From Methanohalobium evestigatum Z-7303 (GTDB taxonomy: Archaea > Halobacteriota > Methanosarcinia > Methanosarcinales > Methanosarcinaceae), in the NCBI RefSeq assembly GCF_000196655.1, contig NC_014253.1, positions 1,054,001 through 1,118,000 on the forward strand: a stretch of 64,000 bases of DNA, written 5' to 3'. Position 1 is the first letter of the stretch. Each line of letters opens with the position of its first letter. Made by a program: the position numbers and the translations under genes. This document shows, piece after piece, positions 51,669 to 60,952 of this stretch. Under the pieces are notes generated by a model that saw nothing but the letters and a program-made list of their open reading frames with translations, was not told where the DNA came from and did no database searches.

Positions 51669-53114
51669 ATGAGTGAATACAAACTTTTTGCACAGAGAAT
51701 CGGACTTGTAGGCATAACCAATTTAGTTGGAAGTTTAAGCGGACTTATACTGCTTCCCATATTGACAAAGAATATGCCGGTTGAGAGTTATGGTATATGG
51801 GTACAGATTATCGTCACAGTGGGTATCGTACCAAATATAGTGATGCTTGGATTACCTGCTGCAATGGTAAGGTATTTACCGTCTGTTAAAAAAGCAGAAG
51901 ATTTTCAGGATATTTTCTACTCTTTTTTGTCTATAGTAATATTAACAGGTTTCTCGGCGTCACTTATGGTTTATCTACTTGCAGGCAGTATAGCCTCGGT
52001 TTTATTTGATGGCAATACACTTGCTGTACAGATTCTATCAGCAATCATATTTCTTGAATCATTAAATGGTATCCTTTTTAATTATTTCCGAGCTACACAG
52101 CAGATTAAAAAACATTCAGTTTTACTGGTTACTAAAACAGTTCTTTTCATAGTACTTGTATCATTTTTTGTATTGATGGGTGAAGGTTTAACAGGTGCAC
52201 TTGCAGGTCTTTTAACCAAAGATATAGTGTTATTGCTGGCTACAACAGTTATAATAGGGGCAGAAATAGGAATCAAAAGACCGAGATTTACAAATATAAA
52301 AGAATATCTAAGTTTTGGTTTGCCCAACGTTCCCGGTAGTATGTCGCAGTGGGTTGTTAATTCAAGTGACCGTTATGTAATCAGTGGTTTTCTGGGTACT
52401 TCCGCTGTTGGTTTGTATTCACCGGGATATACTCTTGGAAACATTGTAAGAATGTTTCTTGCACCGCTTAATTTTATGTTGCCAATGATTTTATCAAAAT
52501 ACTATGATGAAAACAATCTGGATGAGGTTAAAAAAATACTTAGTTATTCTTTGAAATATTTCCTTGCTGTGGGTATACCCGCAGTTTTTGGACTATCTTT
52601 TCTATCAGAACAGATATTGTTGATACTATCAACCCCGGAAATTGCATCTAAAGGTTATCAAATCACACCGTTTGTAGCATTGAGTGCGCTGGTATTTGGA
52701 GTATTTATTATCTTTGAGAAGGTTATTTATCTGGAAAAGAAAACAAAGACTATCGGAAAAATTTGGATGTTTGCTGCTGTTTTAAACTTTGGACTGAATA
52801 TATTGATAATTCCCTATATCGGTATCATAGGAGCAGCTGGAACAACCCTCTTATCATTTATTGTAGGTCTTTGTTTGATTGCGTATTATTCCTCAAAATA
52901 CCTGAAGTTTGATGTGAATTTCAGGTTTATATCAAAGAGCCTTTTTGCCTCGATTTTAATGTCTTTGATAGTTATATCCTGGGACCCTGTTAACCTGTTT
53001 GATGCACTTGTCATGATTGGTATCTGTGCAGTGTTTTATTTTGCGGTTTTGATATTGCTTAAGGGATTTGCTAAAGAAGAAATAGAATTTTTCAAAAACC
53101 TTATCCGCCCTTAA
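51669..53114 (+). CDS. oligosaccharide flippase (Wzx/MATE-like)
   Basis: A 481-residue polytopic membrane protein with about 12-14 helices. It begins LFAQRIGLVGITNLVGSLSGLILLPILTKNMP, typical of the polysaccharide-biosynthesis/RfbX family, and has SSDRYVISGFLGTSAVGLYS in the middle and GIIGAAGTTLLSFIVGL near the C-terminus. It is expected to move lipid-linked glycans across the membrane for S-layer or surface-polymer glycosylation. The upstream geranylgeranyl-reductase-type gene may modify the carrier lipid. Confidence 0.88.
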   Translation: MSEYKLFAQRIGLVGITNLVGSLSGLILLPILTKNMPVESYGIWVQIIVTVGIVPNIVMLGLPAAMVRYLPSVKKAEDFQDIFYSFLSIVILTGFSASLMVYLLAGSIASVLFDGNTLAVQILSAIIFLESLNGILFNYFRATQQIKKHSVLLVTKTVLFIVLVSFFVLMGEGLTGALAGLLTKDIVLLLATTVIIGAEIGIKRPRFTNIKEYLSFGLPNVPGSMSQWVVNSSDRYVISGFLGTSAVGLYSPGYTLGNIVRMFLAPLNFMLPMILSKYYDENNLDEVKKILSYSLKYFLAVGIPAVFGLSFLSEQILLILSTPEIASKGYQITPFVALSALVFGVFIIFEKVIYLEKKTKTIGKIWMFAAVLNFGLNILIIPYIGIIGAAGTTLLSFIVGLCLIAYYSSKYLKFDVNFRFISKSLFASILMSLIVISWDPVNLFDALVMIGICAVFYFAVLILLKGFAKEEIEFFKNLIRP

Positions 53115-53191
53115 TTAAGTGTTTTTAACATTTGGTTATCATTTAATTATGCATAATTTAAAATAATTAGGTGGGTATTAAGGAAAGATAA

Positions 53192-53677
53192 ATGTTAAAT
53201 GCTGAACCCTCCGAACGTATAGACCCAAGCGCTTTAAAATCCTGGTTTGTCAGCGGATTTTTGACCGGTGTTATCCTCTTACTGATTCCTATATCCTATA
53301 TAACTCTGATAAGTTCTATCTGGGATTTGCCTATTTTGTGGGGCTGGATAGGGATAGCTGCAGTGGTAACTTTTACAATATGGTCGGCAATTGTAGAACC
53401 CCGGCTTAAAATGCGTTTCTGGAGATATGAAATAAGGGAAAATGAGATAGATATCCAGCACGGAATTTTTATTGTCAGACGGACCCTTATCCCCATGGTC
53501 AGAGTTCAACATGTAGATACTGAACACGGACCTGTGATGAGGTTTTTCGGATTGGCGACATTAAGGATATCCACAGCTGCCACAAACCATTACATCCCTG
53601 CTTTATCGAAAGAAAAATCCGCAGAACTTATGGGACAAATTGCATCCCTTGCAAGATTAAGTGATGAAGATGTCTGA
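53192..53677 (+). CDS. bPH2 domain membrane protein (YdbS-like)
   Basis: A 161-residue protein with two membrane helices (about 21-45 and 50-68) and a bacterial-type PH-like (bPH2) domain: RYEIRENEIDIQHGIFIVRRTLIPMVRVQHVDTEHGP and the end FGLATLRISTAA. The two-gene arrangement with the next, larger bPH2 protein matches the ydbS-ydbT pair of bacteria; the overlap with it is about 8 bases. The role in archaea is unknown; family members affect envelope-stress resistance in Bacillus. RBS AAGGAAAG precedes ATG. Confidence 0.8.
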   Translation: MLNAEPSERIDPSALKSWFVSGFLTGVILLLIPISYITLISSIWDLPILWGWIGIAAVVTFTIWSAIVEPRLKMRFWRYEIRENEIDIQHGIFIVRRTLIPMVRVQHVDTEHGPVMRFFGLATLRISTAATNHYIPALSKEKSAELMGQIASLARLSDEDV

Positions 53678-55121
53678 GTACAAACACCAGCACCCGGTCA
53701 TGATCATTGTGGAAACCTTCAAAAGTATAATTTATGCTTTACCACCTCTATTCTTTTTTGTGTTATCATTGAGGGATGACCTGTCAGGAATGGATTTTTC
53801 TTTTCTTGTATGGATAGCAATTGTTTTTCTGGTTCTCCTTCTATCGTATTCTGCAGCAAAATGGTACCTATATACCTATCAATACGAAGAAGGTTACCTT
53901 CACATAAAAAAGGGATTACTGTTTAAAAAAGAGAGATCGATTAAGAGAGAACGTGTACAGACAGTTAATGTACGCACAAATATACTGCTAAAACTTCTGA
54001 GAGTTGCCAGTGTACAGGTAAAAACAGCAGGTAGTGGAATGGAATCTGAATTGACACTTACTGCTGTATCCATAGATGAAACCCAAAAAATTAAAGCTCA
54101 TTTGGAAAAACATAAACCATACAAATCACAGAAAACATCCTCTGATGAAACAATAACTGAAACATATGAAAAAGAAGTAAATACTTATCGTATTTCACCA
54201 TGGAACCTTTTTCTGGCAGGTGCTACATCAGGTAGATTCATGCTTCTGTTTTCCATCATCGCAGCTGCCTTCTCCCAGATTTATCCATATATACCCGAAA
54301 CATACCTGCGACTTGTGCTGGAACAGGTTGTTCCTGAAAGTGGCGTCAATATGATATTCCTTGTTATTATCCTGCTAATATTGCTACTAATATCATGGAT
54401 TTTATCAACAATAGTTTTCATGGTTAGATATGCCAATTTCACATTAACCCGTCAGGATGATAGTCTAAAAATATCCTGGGGAATAATTGAGCAAAAAGAG
54501 TACAATCTGGATTTGAATCGTGTGCAGGCAGTGTCAGTACAGGACGGTTTGCTGAGACAGCCGTTTGGTCTATGTTCGGTTTCTGCAGAGGTTGCGGGTG
54601 GTAGTTCTGAAAAACAGGATTATATAACCAGATTATATCCACTGCTGCATTTTAGAGAACTGCCGAAATTTTTGGATGATATATTGCCAGAATACAGCAT
54701 GCCTGCAGATGATAATATGGTACCGCTGCCTTCGAGGTCAAGGAAACGTTATATTATACGTTCATCCATACCTGTGCTTTTGGTTATCCTACTACTTCAA
54801 ATGGTACCATACGGTTGGATATCTCTGTTACTTTTACCACCTGCTTTTTTACTGGGAGTATCCCGTTACAATACAGGCAGAACAGCTCTCGGGAATAAAC
54901 AATTAACCTTACGGTTTCGGAATATACACCGATATCATGTATTCATATTAAAAAACCATATCCAATCCATGCAAATAAGCACCAATCCGTTCCAACGCAG
55001 AAGTGATTTAAGTACAGTAAGAGTTTCGGTATTGTCATCTCCGGCAGGAAAAGATTTCAAAATAGCGGATGTTGACAATGAGGAAAATAAAAAAATCTGG
55101 CAATGGTTTTCAAGAGGTTAA
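53670..55121 (+). CDS. bPH2 domain membrane protein (YdbT-like)
   Basis: A protein of about 484 residues with pairs of membrane helices between three PH-like segments. The first repeat is YLHIKKGLLFKKERSIKRERVQTV (about 80-110). The second is SLKISWGIIEQKEYNLDLNRVQAVSVQDG. A third, weaker copy is near the C-terminus. Start codons at 53661, 53664 and 53670 are possible; GTGAT before 53670 suggests that one. Its start lies inside the end of the smaller bPH2 gene, so translation is coupled. Confidence 0.78.
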   Translation: MSEYKHQHPVMIIVETFKSIIYALPPLFFFVLSLRDDLSGMDFSFLVWIAIVFLVLLLSYSAAKWYLYTYQYEEGYLHIKKGLLFKKERSIKRERVQTVNVRTNILLKLLRVASVQVKTAGSGMESELTLTAVSIDETQKIKAHLEKHKPYKSQKTSSDETITETYEKEVNTYRISPWNLFLAGATSGRFMLLFSIIAAAFSQIYPYIPETYLRLVLEQVVPESGVNMIFLVIILLILLLISWILSTIVFMVRYANFTLTRQDDSLKISWGIIEQKEYNLDLNRVQAVSVQDGLLRQPFGLCSVSAEVAGGSSEKQDYITRLYPLLHFRELPKFLDDILPEYSMPADDNMVPLPSRSRKRYIIRSSIPVLLVILLLQMVPYGWISLLLLPPAFLLGVSRYNTGRTALGNKQLTLRFRNIHRYHVFILKNHIQSMQISTNPFQRRSDLSTVRVSVLSSPAGKDFKIADVDNEENKKIWQWFSRG

Positions 55122-55227
55122 TTTATCAAAAAGACATTATTTTTTCTGCCTATCTGTTCTATAAACAAATTTAATATACTGTTAAATCTTTCAATATTAT
55201 AAATACAATTAAAAGAGGTTTGGTAGT

Positions 55228-56229
55228 ATTTTACCAGAAGGTAATAATGGGTTATTGATACATCACTGGGATACAGACGGTATCTGTTCGGCAGCGATAC
55301 TCTTTGAATATCTGGGTAAGGAATTTGACACTTACGTTCCACATATAGGGAATTATTTTTTTACTGTCGATGAGATTGATAAAATAAGCAAAAAAAACTA
55401 CGATTTTATCATCATCGCTGATATGGCAATTCCTGAAGATAACATTGTGGATTTGAAGAATAAATCAGGTGTACAGATTTATATATTTGACCACCACCTG
55501 CAGGATAATATCCAGAGAAACGGTATACATCACTCAAATCCTGTAAGCATTGGTGAACCAGCTGAAAATTATCCTTCAAATACATGGGTTTTAACCAGAC
55601 TGCTGGACAGAGAAATCGACCTGTTTTCAATTCTTGGTGCAGTCGGTGACAGGGAAAAGAAAATCAAGGATAATGTAGATATTTACCCCTACATTAAGGA
55701 ATTTTTAAATGATGGTGAATTTTACTTTGAGGATTTGTTGAAAATGGTCGAGTTAATCGATTCCAATTACAAGGTAGGGGATAAACAAAAGGTGATGGAT
55801 GCTGTTCATTTTGTCAAGCAAAATAAACTTTATCCACAGCGTATACTGGACAACAGTGATTGGCATAAAAATCTTGATGACCTCGAAGAAGAAACAGAAC
55901 GTCAGAAGAACATGCCTGTAGATTATGAAGACGGAATAGCAATACAGGAAATCAACACCCGATATAATATAACATCACCTGTTGCAAGAAGTCTTGCCTG
56001 GAGTGGTAAATGCAGAGTTGCTCTGGTAGTAAACCGCGGGTTCTTTGATGATAAAGACCAGTTGTATGTAAGAGCAGGACAAACAGGACCTGTTATGACA
56101 CCTGTAATTGATGCTGCACAGGAGAGAGGATATTCTGCAGGCGGCAAAAAAGAAGTTGCAGGTATCATCCTTCCAAAAAGTGACACCGATTACTTTATCA
56201 AAGAAGTAATAGGTTTATTAAAGGAATAA
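55228..56229 (+). CDS. DHH family phosphoesterase
   Basis: A protein of 333 residues (from ATT 55228) or 324 (from TTG 55255). The first metal site is LIHHWDTDGICSA and the DHH motif is IFDHHLQDN; GAVGDREK and the C-terminal SAGGKKEVAGI (DHHA1-like) follow. Family members are nanoRNases, pAp phosphatases or RecJ-like exonucleases. GAGGT at 55215-55219 is ideally spaced for an ATT start, and the upstream residues LPEGNNGL read as protein. It precedes APS kinase by 47 bases, which would fit pAp recycling. Confidence 0.8.
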   Translation: MLPEGNNGLLIHHWDTDGICSAAILFEYLGKEFDTYVPHIGNYFFTVDEIDKISKKNYDFIIIADMAIPEDNIVDLKNKSGVQIYIFDHHLQDNIQRNGIHHSNPVSIGEPAENYPSNTWVLTRLLDREIDLFSILGAVGDREKKIKDNVDIYPYIKEFLNDGEFYFEDLLKMVELIDSNYKVGDKQKVMDAVHFVKQNKLYPQRILDNSDWHKNLDDLEEETERQKNMPVDYEDGIAIQEINTRYNITSPVARSLAWSGKCRVALVVNRGFFDDKDQLYVRAGQTGPVMTPVIDAAQERGYSAGGKKEVAGIILPKSDTDYFIKEVIGLLKE

Positions 56230-56276
56230 TCAAAGATTTATGAAATTAATATTGATAACGAGTAACAGGTGGATGT

Positions 56277-56822
56277 ATGAACAACGGTAATAGTAATAAT
56301 GGATTTGTGGTATGGTTAACAGGACTGCCGGGGACAGGGAAATCAACCATTTCAGCAGAGCTTACTAAAATTTTTCAGGAAAAAGGTTTCTGTACCGAAA
56401 CCATGGATGGTGATGAGATACGCAAAGGTCTAAGTGCCGATCTTGGATTTACCAAAGAAGACCGGCAGGAACATGCAAGGCGCGTGGCATTTGTCAGTAA
56501 ACTCCTTGCGAGAAATGGTGTCGCTGTTAATGTAGCGCTGATATCTCCATACAGGTCTTTCAGAGAACATGCAAGAAATGAAATCGAGAATTTTGTAGAG
56601 GTTTATGTAAAAACCCCGCTTGAGGTATGTATGGAAAGAGACCCGAAAGGTCTGTATGCCAAAGCCCAACAGGGTGAGATAACCGATTTGACAGGGTATC
56701 AGGACACCTATGAAGAACCTTTAAACCCCGAAGTGGTAATTGATACATGCGACACCACTCCCGAAGGTGCTGCTGAAACTATCGTCAGTAAACTGGATGA
56801 ACTGGGATACTTTTCGAATTGA
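56277..56822 (+). CDS. cysC: adenylylsulfate (APS) kinase CysC
   Basis: A 181-residue kinase that phosphorylates APS to PAPS. The P-loop VWLTGLPGTGKSTIS is at residues 12-26. DGDEIRKGLSADLGF, NVALISPYRSFRE and the KGLYAKA lid region are all conserved. ATG follows GGTGG. In the absence of ATP sulfurylase nearby, APS supply is not explained. PAPS could serve sulfate assimilation or sulfation of surface glycans. It is between the DHH phosphoesterase and the DASS transporter on the same strand. Confidence 0.93.
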   Translation: MNNGNSNNGFVVWLTGLPGTGKSTISAELTKIFQEKGFCTETMDGDEIRKGLSADLGFTKEDRQEHARRVAFVSKLLARNGVAVNVALISPYRSFREHARNEIENFVEVYVKTPLEVCMERDPKGLYAKAQQGEITDLTGYQDTYEEPLNPEVVIDTCDTTPEGAAETIVSKLDELGYFSN

Positions 56823-56840
56823 TATTATTAGTATAAAGTA

Positions 56841-58244
56841 GTGTTATGGATGGGGAGAGATAACAACCACAGCTACCTCATAATCATATTCTCCCTGATA
56901 ATACTTGCAGGGATTTTTCTTGCACCATCACCTGAAGGTTTAACTGTCGAGGGTAAAAATGCGCTCGGTATCTTTATTGTAGCTATAATATTGTGGACTA
57001 CCAATGCTCTCCCTCTATCAGTGACCGGTCTATTTGTAATAGTTCTGCTGCCCCTGCTCGATGTGATGTCCAGCAAGGACGCTTTTTCACTTTTTGGAAA
57101 CCGTGCAGTGTTTTTTATCCTGGGTGCGTTTATCCTTGCAGCAGGCATGATGAAAACAGGACTTAGTAAACGTCTTGCCCTGAAAATGCTCAGCAGGTTC
57201 GGAGGAACTCCCAGAAATCTGCTGGCTGGTATCATGATTTCCTCTGCTCTCATGTCTTTCATCATGCCAGAACATGCTGTTGCAGCCATAATGTTTCCTG
57301 TGGTATCAACTATCGCTGATAACCTTGACCTTGAACCTCTGGATAGCGAGTATGGAACTTTACTTTTCCTGTCTCTTGCTTGGGGTGCGATTATAGGTGG
57401 TGTGGGTACTCTGCTTGGAGGTGCCAGAAACCCGCTTGCTATCGCTATGTTGAAAGAGAATACAGGTATTGAAATATCGTTTTTTGAATGGTGCGTAGCT
57501 GCAATTCCTATAGTTTTCGTGATGCTTGTCATCGGGTTTGTGGTTTTGAATTATTTCTTCAAGGTCGATGTAGATGATGTCAAGCCCGCAAAAAGGGTTC
57601 TTGAGAAGGAATTGAACCGGATTGGCAGCATGGACATCTATGAGAAGAAATCCGGTGCGATATTGGTGTTGACAATCCTCTCATGGATATTTCTGGGTCA
57701 TGATTTTGGACTGGCAGCTATTGCAATTCTTGGTGCTGTTGCTATTTTTATACTCAATGTTGTAAACTGGGAAGATATAGAGTCCGATGTCAACTGGGGA
57801 GTAATCCTGATGTACGGTGGTGCTATCTCCATCGGCTCGGCACTATCCCAGACAGGTGCAGCGCAGTGGCTTGCGAATCAGGCTCTTGACAGTTTTGTTC
57901 TGACTCCGATTTTGTTAATGCTTGGAATTTCTTTAGTCGCCAAATTCCTGACAGAGGGTATCAGTAATTCTGCAGCTGTTGCGATTTTGATTCCTATAGG
58001 TTTTAGTGTAGGTGATGTAGTTGGCATCAATCCAGTGGCTATGGTCTACCTGATTGCTATTCCATCAGGTCTTGCATTTATGTTCCCAATGGGTACTCCT
58101 CCAAATGCTATCGCCTATTCATCGGGATATTACGAAATTAAAGATGTGTTGGTACCGGGATTAATTTTAAATCTTACTTCTTGGATAGCTTTTATTATAA
58201 TGGCACTTGTATACTGGCCAATCATTGGACTGAGCATAACCTGA
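56841..58244 (+). CDS. DASS/SLC13-type anion:sodium symporter (possible sulfate transporter)
   Basis: A 467-residue polytopic membrane protein with about 11-12 helices. The N-terminal FIVAIILWTTNALPLSVTGL, FLSLAWGAIIGGVGTLLGGARNP and the C-terminal LTEGISNSAAVAILIPIG and MFPMGTPPNAIAYSSG repeats contain the paired SNT-like motifs of the divalent-anion:Na+ symporter family. It may carry sulfate, phosphate or dicarboxylates. It lies 18 bases after cysC, which favours sulfate. GTG 56841 or ATG 56850 could be the start. A universal stress gene follows by 37 bases. Confidence 0.85.
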   Translation: MLWMGRDNNHSYLIIIFSLIILAGIFLAPSPEGLTVEGKNALGIFIVAIILWTTNALPLSVTGLFVIVLLPLLDVMSSKDAFSLFGNRAVFFILGAFILAAGMMKTGLSKRLALKMLSRFGGTPRNLLAGIMISSALMSFIMPEHAVAAIMFPVVSTIADNLDLEPLDSEYGTLLFLSLAWGAIIGGVGTLLGGARNPLAIAMLKENTGIEISFFEWCVAAIPIVFVMLVIGFVVLNYFFKVDVDDVKPAKRVLEKELNRIGSMDIYEKKSGAILVLTILSWIFLGHDFGLAAIAILGAVAIFILNVVNWEDIESDVNWGVILMYGGAISIGSALSQTGAAQWLANQALDSFVLTPILLMLGISLVAKFLTEGISNSAAVAILIPIGFSVGDVVGINPVAMVYLIAIPSGLAFMFPMGTPPNAIAYSSGYYEIKDVLVPGLILNLTSWIAFIIMALVYWPIIGLSIT

Positions 58245-58281
58245 TTATTCAAAATATTTGATTTCATCAAAGGATACAATC

Positions 58282-58719
58282 ATGAACGAATCCAACACTA
58301 TAATGGTAGCATTTTCAGCAACCTCCATCCATAAAGAACCAGCAAAACGCGCACTTGATATGGCGCAGGAAAAAAATGCAAAATTGATAGTACTGAGTGT
58401 ACGTGATAAAAACATAACAGAAAAAGTAGCCAAAGTTACTCAAAATCACGGATTTTTGGGTAAAGAAATAGTTAAGGATTTGATGAAGGATATTAAGAAA
58501 GATAGAGATGAATTAATATCTGAGAGACTGGGTAGAATTGGTGAAGAAGCCGAAAAGCGCGGTATCGATTATAAGACTCTGCAGTTAAAAGGGGATTTTG
58601 TTGAAAATGTGGTTGAGGTTGCCGGTAAACATGGTGTTGATACTGTTCTGGTTGAGGATATGGGCAGAAAAACTGACAGGTTAAAGACCAAATTAGAGTG
58701 TGAGGTTGTAGTTGTCTGA
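58282..58719 (+). CDS. universal stress protein family (UspA-like)
   Basis: A 145-residue cytosolic protein with a Usp-type fold: TIMVAFSATSIHKEPAKRALDMAQ at the start, KLIVLSVRDKN as strand 2, and VDTVLVEDMGRKTDR near the end. The usual ATP-binding G-x2-G-x9-G(S/T) motif is not obvious, so nucleotide binding is uncertain. The start at 58282 has AAAGGA seven bases upstream. It follows the DASS transporter, and may be an accessory regulator of it, as Usp proteins often sit beside transporters. Confidence 0.75.
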   Translation: MNESNTIMVAFSATSIHKEPAKRALDMAQEKNAKLIVLSVRDKNITEKVAKVTQNHGFLGKEIVKDLMKDIKKDRDELISERLGRIGEEAEKRGIDYKTLQLKGDFVENVVEVAGKHGVDTVLVEDMGRKTDRLKTKLECEVVVV

Positions 58720-58836
58720 TTTATTTGATGAGTTTTTAGGTGCCAAATGATATAGATAATATTCAATAAAATTACCAGAAAAATTTTATTAAAGATTAAA
58801 TTTATTTATATATGATATTCATTCAGGTGAAAAATA

Positions 58837-59574
58837 ATGAAAGGGCTAATACCAGCGGCAGGGAGCGGAACCCGATTGGGTCCGTTTACCCATGCGATGC
58901 CAAAAGAACTGTTACCGGTAGGAGATAAAGCAGTTATTGAGCATGCGGTTGAATCGTTTGTTAATGCGGGAATAGATGATATTACCATTGTTGTAAGCCC
59001 AAAAAAGCACGGTCTTTCAGATTATCTTGGTTCAGGAAAACGTTTCGGCGTGAATATAACCTATGTTGTCCAGGATGATAGACTGGGTCTTGCAAATGCT
59101 GTCGAGGCTGGAGAACATGTAATTAATGGCTCACCATTTGCTGTTGTACTCGGGGACAATTTCTTCTCACCGGATACCATCCTGCAGGACTTGAAACAGT
59201 TCCATGAAAATAATAAGGCTGATGCTACTGTCGGTGTTATGGAAGTGTCTGATGTCACAAGACATGGGATTATCAAAACAAACGGCAACAACATTGTAGA
59301 TTTGATCGAGAAACCTGAAGCTGACAAAGCACCCAGCAAACTTGGTATAGCCGGTATGTATGTATTTGAACCGCAAATATTTGATGCTATAAGGGATACA
59401 AAACCCGGTTATAAAGATGAATACCAGCTTACCGATTCGATTAAAATTTTGGTAGAACAGGGTAAAAATGTGGTCTACAGGGAAATCGACGGCATCCATA
59501 TCGATGTCGGAACTCCTGAAGACCTGATGAAGGCCAATGATTATTATCTGAAAAACAACAAATCAAAAGAATAA
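58837..59574 (+). CDS. sugar-phosphate nucleotidyltransferase (RmlA/GalU-like)
   Basis: A 245-residue nucleotidyltransferase forming NDP-sugars, probably dTDP- or UDP-glucose. The N-terminal signature KGLIPAAGSGTRLGPFTHAMPKELLPVGDK is typical, with the catalytic Lys in MPKEL. VVLGDNFF is the metal-binding Asp region, and EKP and DEYQLTDS bind the sugar. There is no C-terminal hexapeptide domain, so it is the short type. It converges on the glycosyltransferase gene. Together with the flippase it suggests surface-glycan synthesis. Confidence 0.88.
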   Translation: MKGLIPAAGSGTRLGPFTHAMPKELLPVGDKAVIEHAVESFVNAGIDDITIVVSPKKHGLSDYLGSGKRFGVNITYVVQDDRLGLANAVEAGEHVINGSPFAVVLGDNFFSPDTILQDLKQFHENNKADATVGVMEVSDVTRHGIIKTNGNNIVDLIEKPEADKAPSKLGIAGMYVFEPQIFDAIRDTKPGYKDEYQLTDSIKILVEQGKNVVYREIDGIHIDVGTPEDLMKANDYYLKNNKSKE

Positions 59575-59586
59575 TTCAACTTTCAA

Positions 59587-60726
59587 TTATACTTTTTCTC
59601 TATCAATCGCCTGCCAGATATGTTTGCCTTTAAACATATACCTCAGGCTGAAAAGTAGATAAACCTGATGCCAGATAAACGATGACAGTATATTTGAACT
59701 CCACAACCCTGAAATGAGTGCACCTGCAAATCCTGCAATAATTACCAGACCAAACACGATATTAAACTGTGATAAAAATACCGACCACAAAATTACGCTG
59801 ACAAAAAACATGACAGGAACTACAAAAAACATTAAAAACCTCATTGGAAGTATCAGGGTTCCAAATTTCCCGTATTTTGAGGATATAAGGTTGATGTTGT
59901 GCAGAGTCGCTTCCTGAAGTCGTGAAGACCGGCGGATTTTCTGGCGGCGCTGCTGCGTAAGGTTTTCTGTTATGTATTCATAAAATTTTGCATTTGCTTC
60001 ATATATACACCTATAACCGTTGCGGATGATTTCAAGCGCCATTCCTGCATCCGATGCCCCGTGTGTTGCAGGTATTGGTGAAAATGCCTTTTTCCTGAGA
60101 GCGATCAGGGGACCATTAAAACAGTAGGTCGAATGAATATGGCTTTCCCATGTACACATTTTACCGTAGACTGAACGGTAAGCCTTCTCGGAACCTGTGG
60201 TAAATGATTTTTCTTTCACAATTGGTTCCAGCTCTCCGCATACTGCTCCAATATTATCGTCACTTAACAGTGTGCCAATCGCATAGTCAAGTGCATTGTC
60301 TTCAAATACCACATCAGCGTCCGTTGTAACCACGATATCAGTTCTTGCACTTTTAACCCCAAGGTTAACTGATTCGTTGGTACCGGTTCGGCTGTCTTTT
60401 ACAATGATTTCTCCCGATACATTATATTTATCAAATGCATCTTTTGCAAGTTCTACGGTGTTGTCTGATGACCTGTCATCCACAACGATTGCATGGATTT
60501 TATCTGTCGGATAATTGATATCCCTGAGATTTTTGATACGGTGCTCTATCACTTTTTCTTCGTTGTATGTGGGTATTACTACAGTAATGTCTGGAGGGTT
60601 TTTTATCTTGTTCCCTGAGTTTTCTTTTGTAAATATTACTGCGGCTATGTAGATAAGGTAAATAGATACCGGGATTGCAGCGGTTATTATTGCGGAGTAG
60701 AGTAGAAGAGACATTTGTTTGAACAC
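59587..60726 (-). CDS. membrane glycosyltransferase family 2
   Basis: A 379-residue processive-type GT2 enzyme. One N-terminal helix (about 8-30) is followed by the catalytic domain: VVIPTYNEEKVIE, VDDRSSDNTVEL, TTDADVVFEDNALD (the D-D metal motif), and the acceptor-site GASDAGMALEIIRNG with QRRQKIRRSSR, a variant of Q-x2-R-W. Three C-terminal helices (about 290-355) finish it. It probably extends or transfers a sugar to a lipid or polysaccharide. The sugar is unknown. Confidence 0.85.
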   Translation of the reverse strand: MFKQMSLLLYSAIITAAIPVSIYLIYIAAVIFTKENSGNKIKNPPDITVVIPTYNEEKVIEHRIKNLRDINYPTDKIHAIVVDDRSSDNTVELAKDAFDKYNVSGEIIVKDSRTGTNESVNLGVKSARTDIVVTTDADVVFEDNALDYAIGTLLSDDNIGAVCGELEPIVKEKSFTTGSEKAYRSVYGKMCTWESHIHSTYCFNGPLIALRKKAFSPIPATHGASDAGMALEIIRNGYRCIYEANAKFYEYITENLTQQRRQKIRRSSRLQEATLHNINLISSKYGKFGTLILPMRFLMFFVVPVMFFVSVILWSVFLSQFNIVFGLVIIAGFAGALISGLWSSNILSSFIWHQVYLLFSLRYMFKGKHIWQAIDREKV

Positions 60727-60800
60727 TATTAAGGCTTTGGTCGTTAATATAATTTATCAACAAGTTAAGGTATGTTAAAGTTCATGAGAAAGGGGTATAG

Positions 60801-60897
60801 GGGGTCAAAGGAAACCAACGACTTTAGTCGTTCTCCTTAAATCAAAGATTTAAGGATATCTTTAAACTTGGTTTAAAGAGTGAGGAATTTAGACCCC
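60801..60897 (+). repeat. multi-hairpin element, copy 3 (upstream of tnpB 3)
   Basis: The outer stem GGGGTC (60801-60806) pairs with GACCCC (60892-60897). It encloses AACGAC/GTCGTT (60817-60832), CCTTAAATC/GATTTAAGG (60835-60855) and TCTTTAAAC/GTTTAAAGA. Compared with copy 1, the second stem changes T-A to C-G on both strands, and the outer stem has different bases that still pair. It lies about 55 bases before the tnpB 3 start. Confidence 0.75.
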
Positions 60898-60952
60898 ATT
60901 GCTTAAAAGAACAAAATTTTTTATTTTAGGAAAACATTATATATATAATACA

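Noticed and set aside
56873-57532. 219-codon frame antisense to the DASS transporter
   Set aside because: The plus strand has a clear membrane-transporter gene; the antisense frame has no RBS and a composition expected of a shadow.
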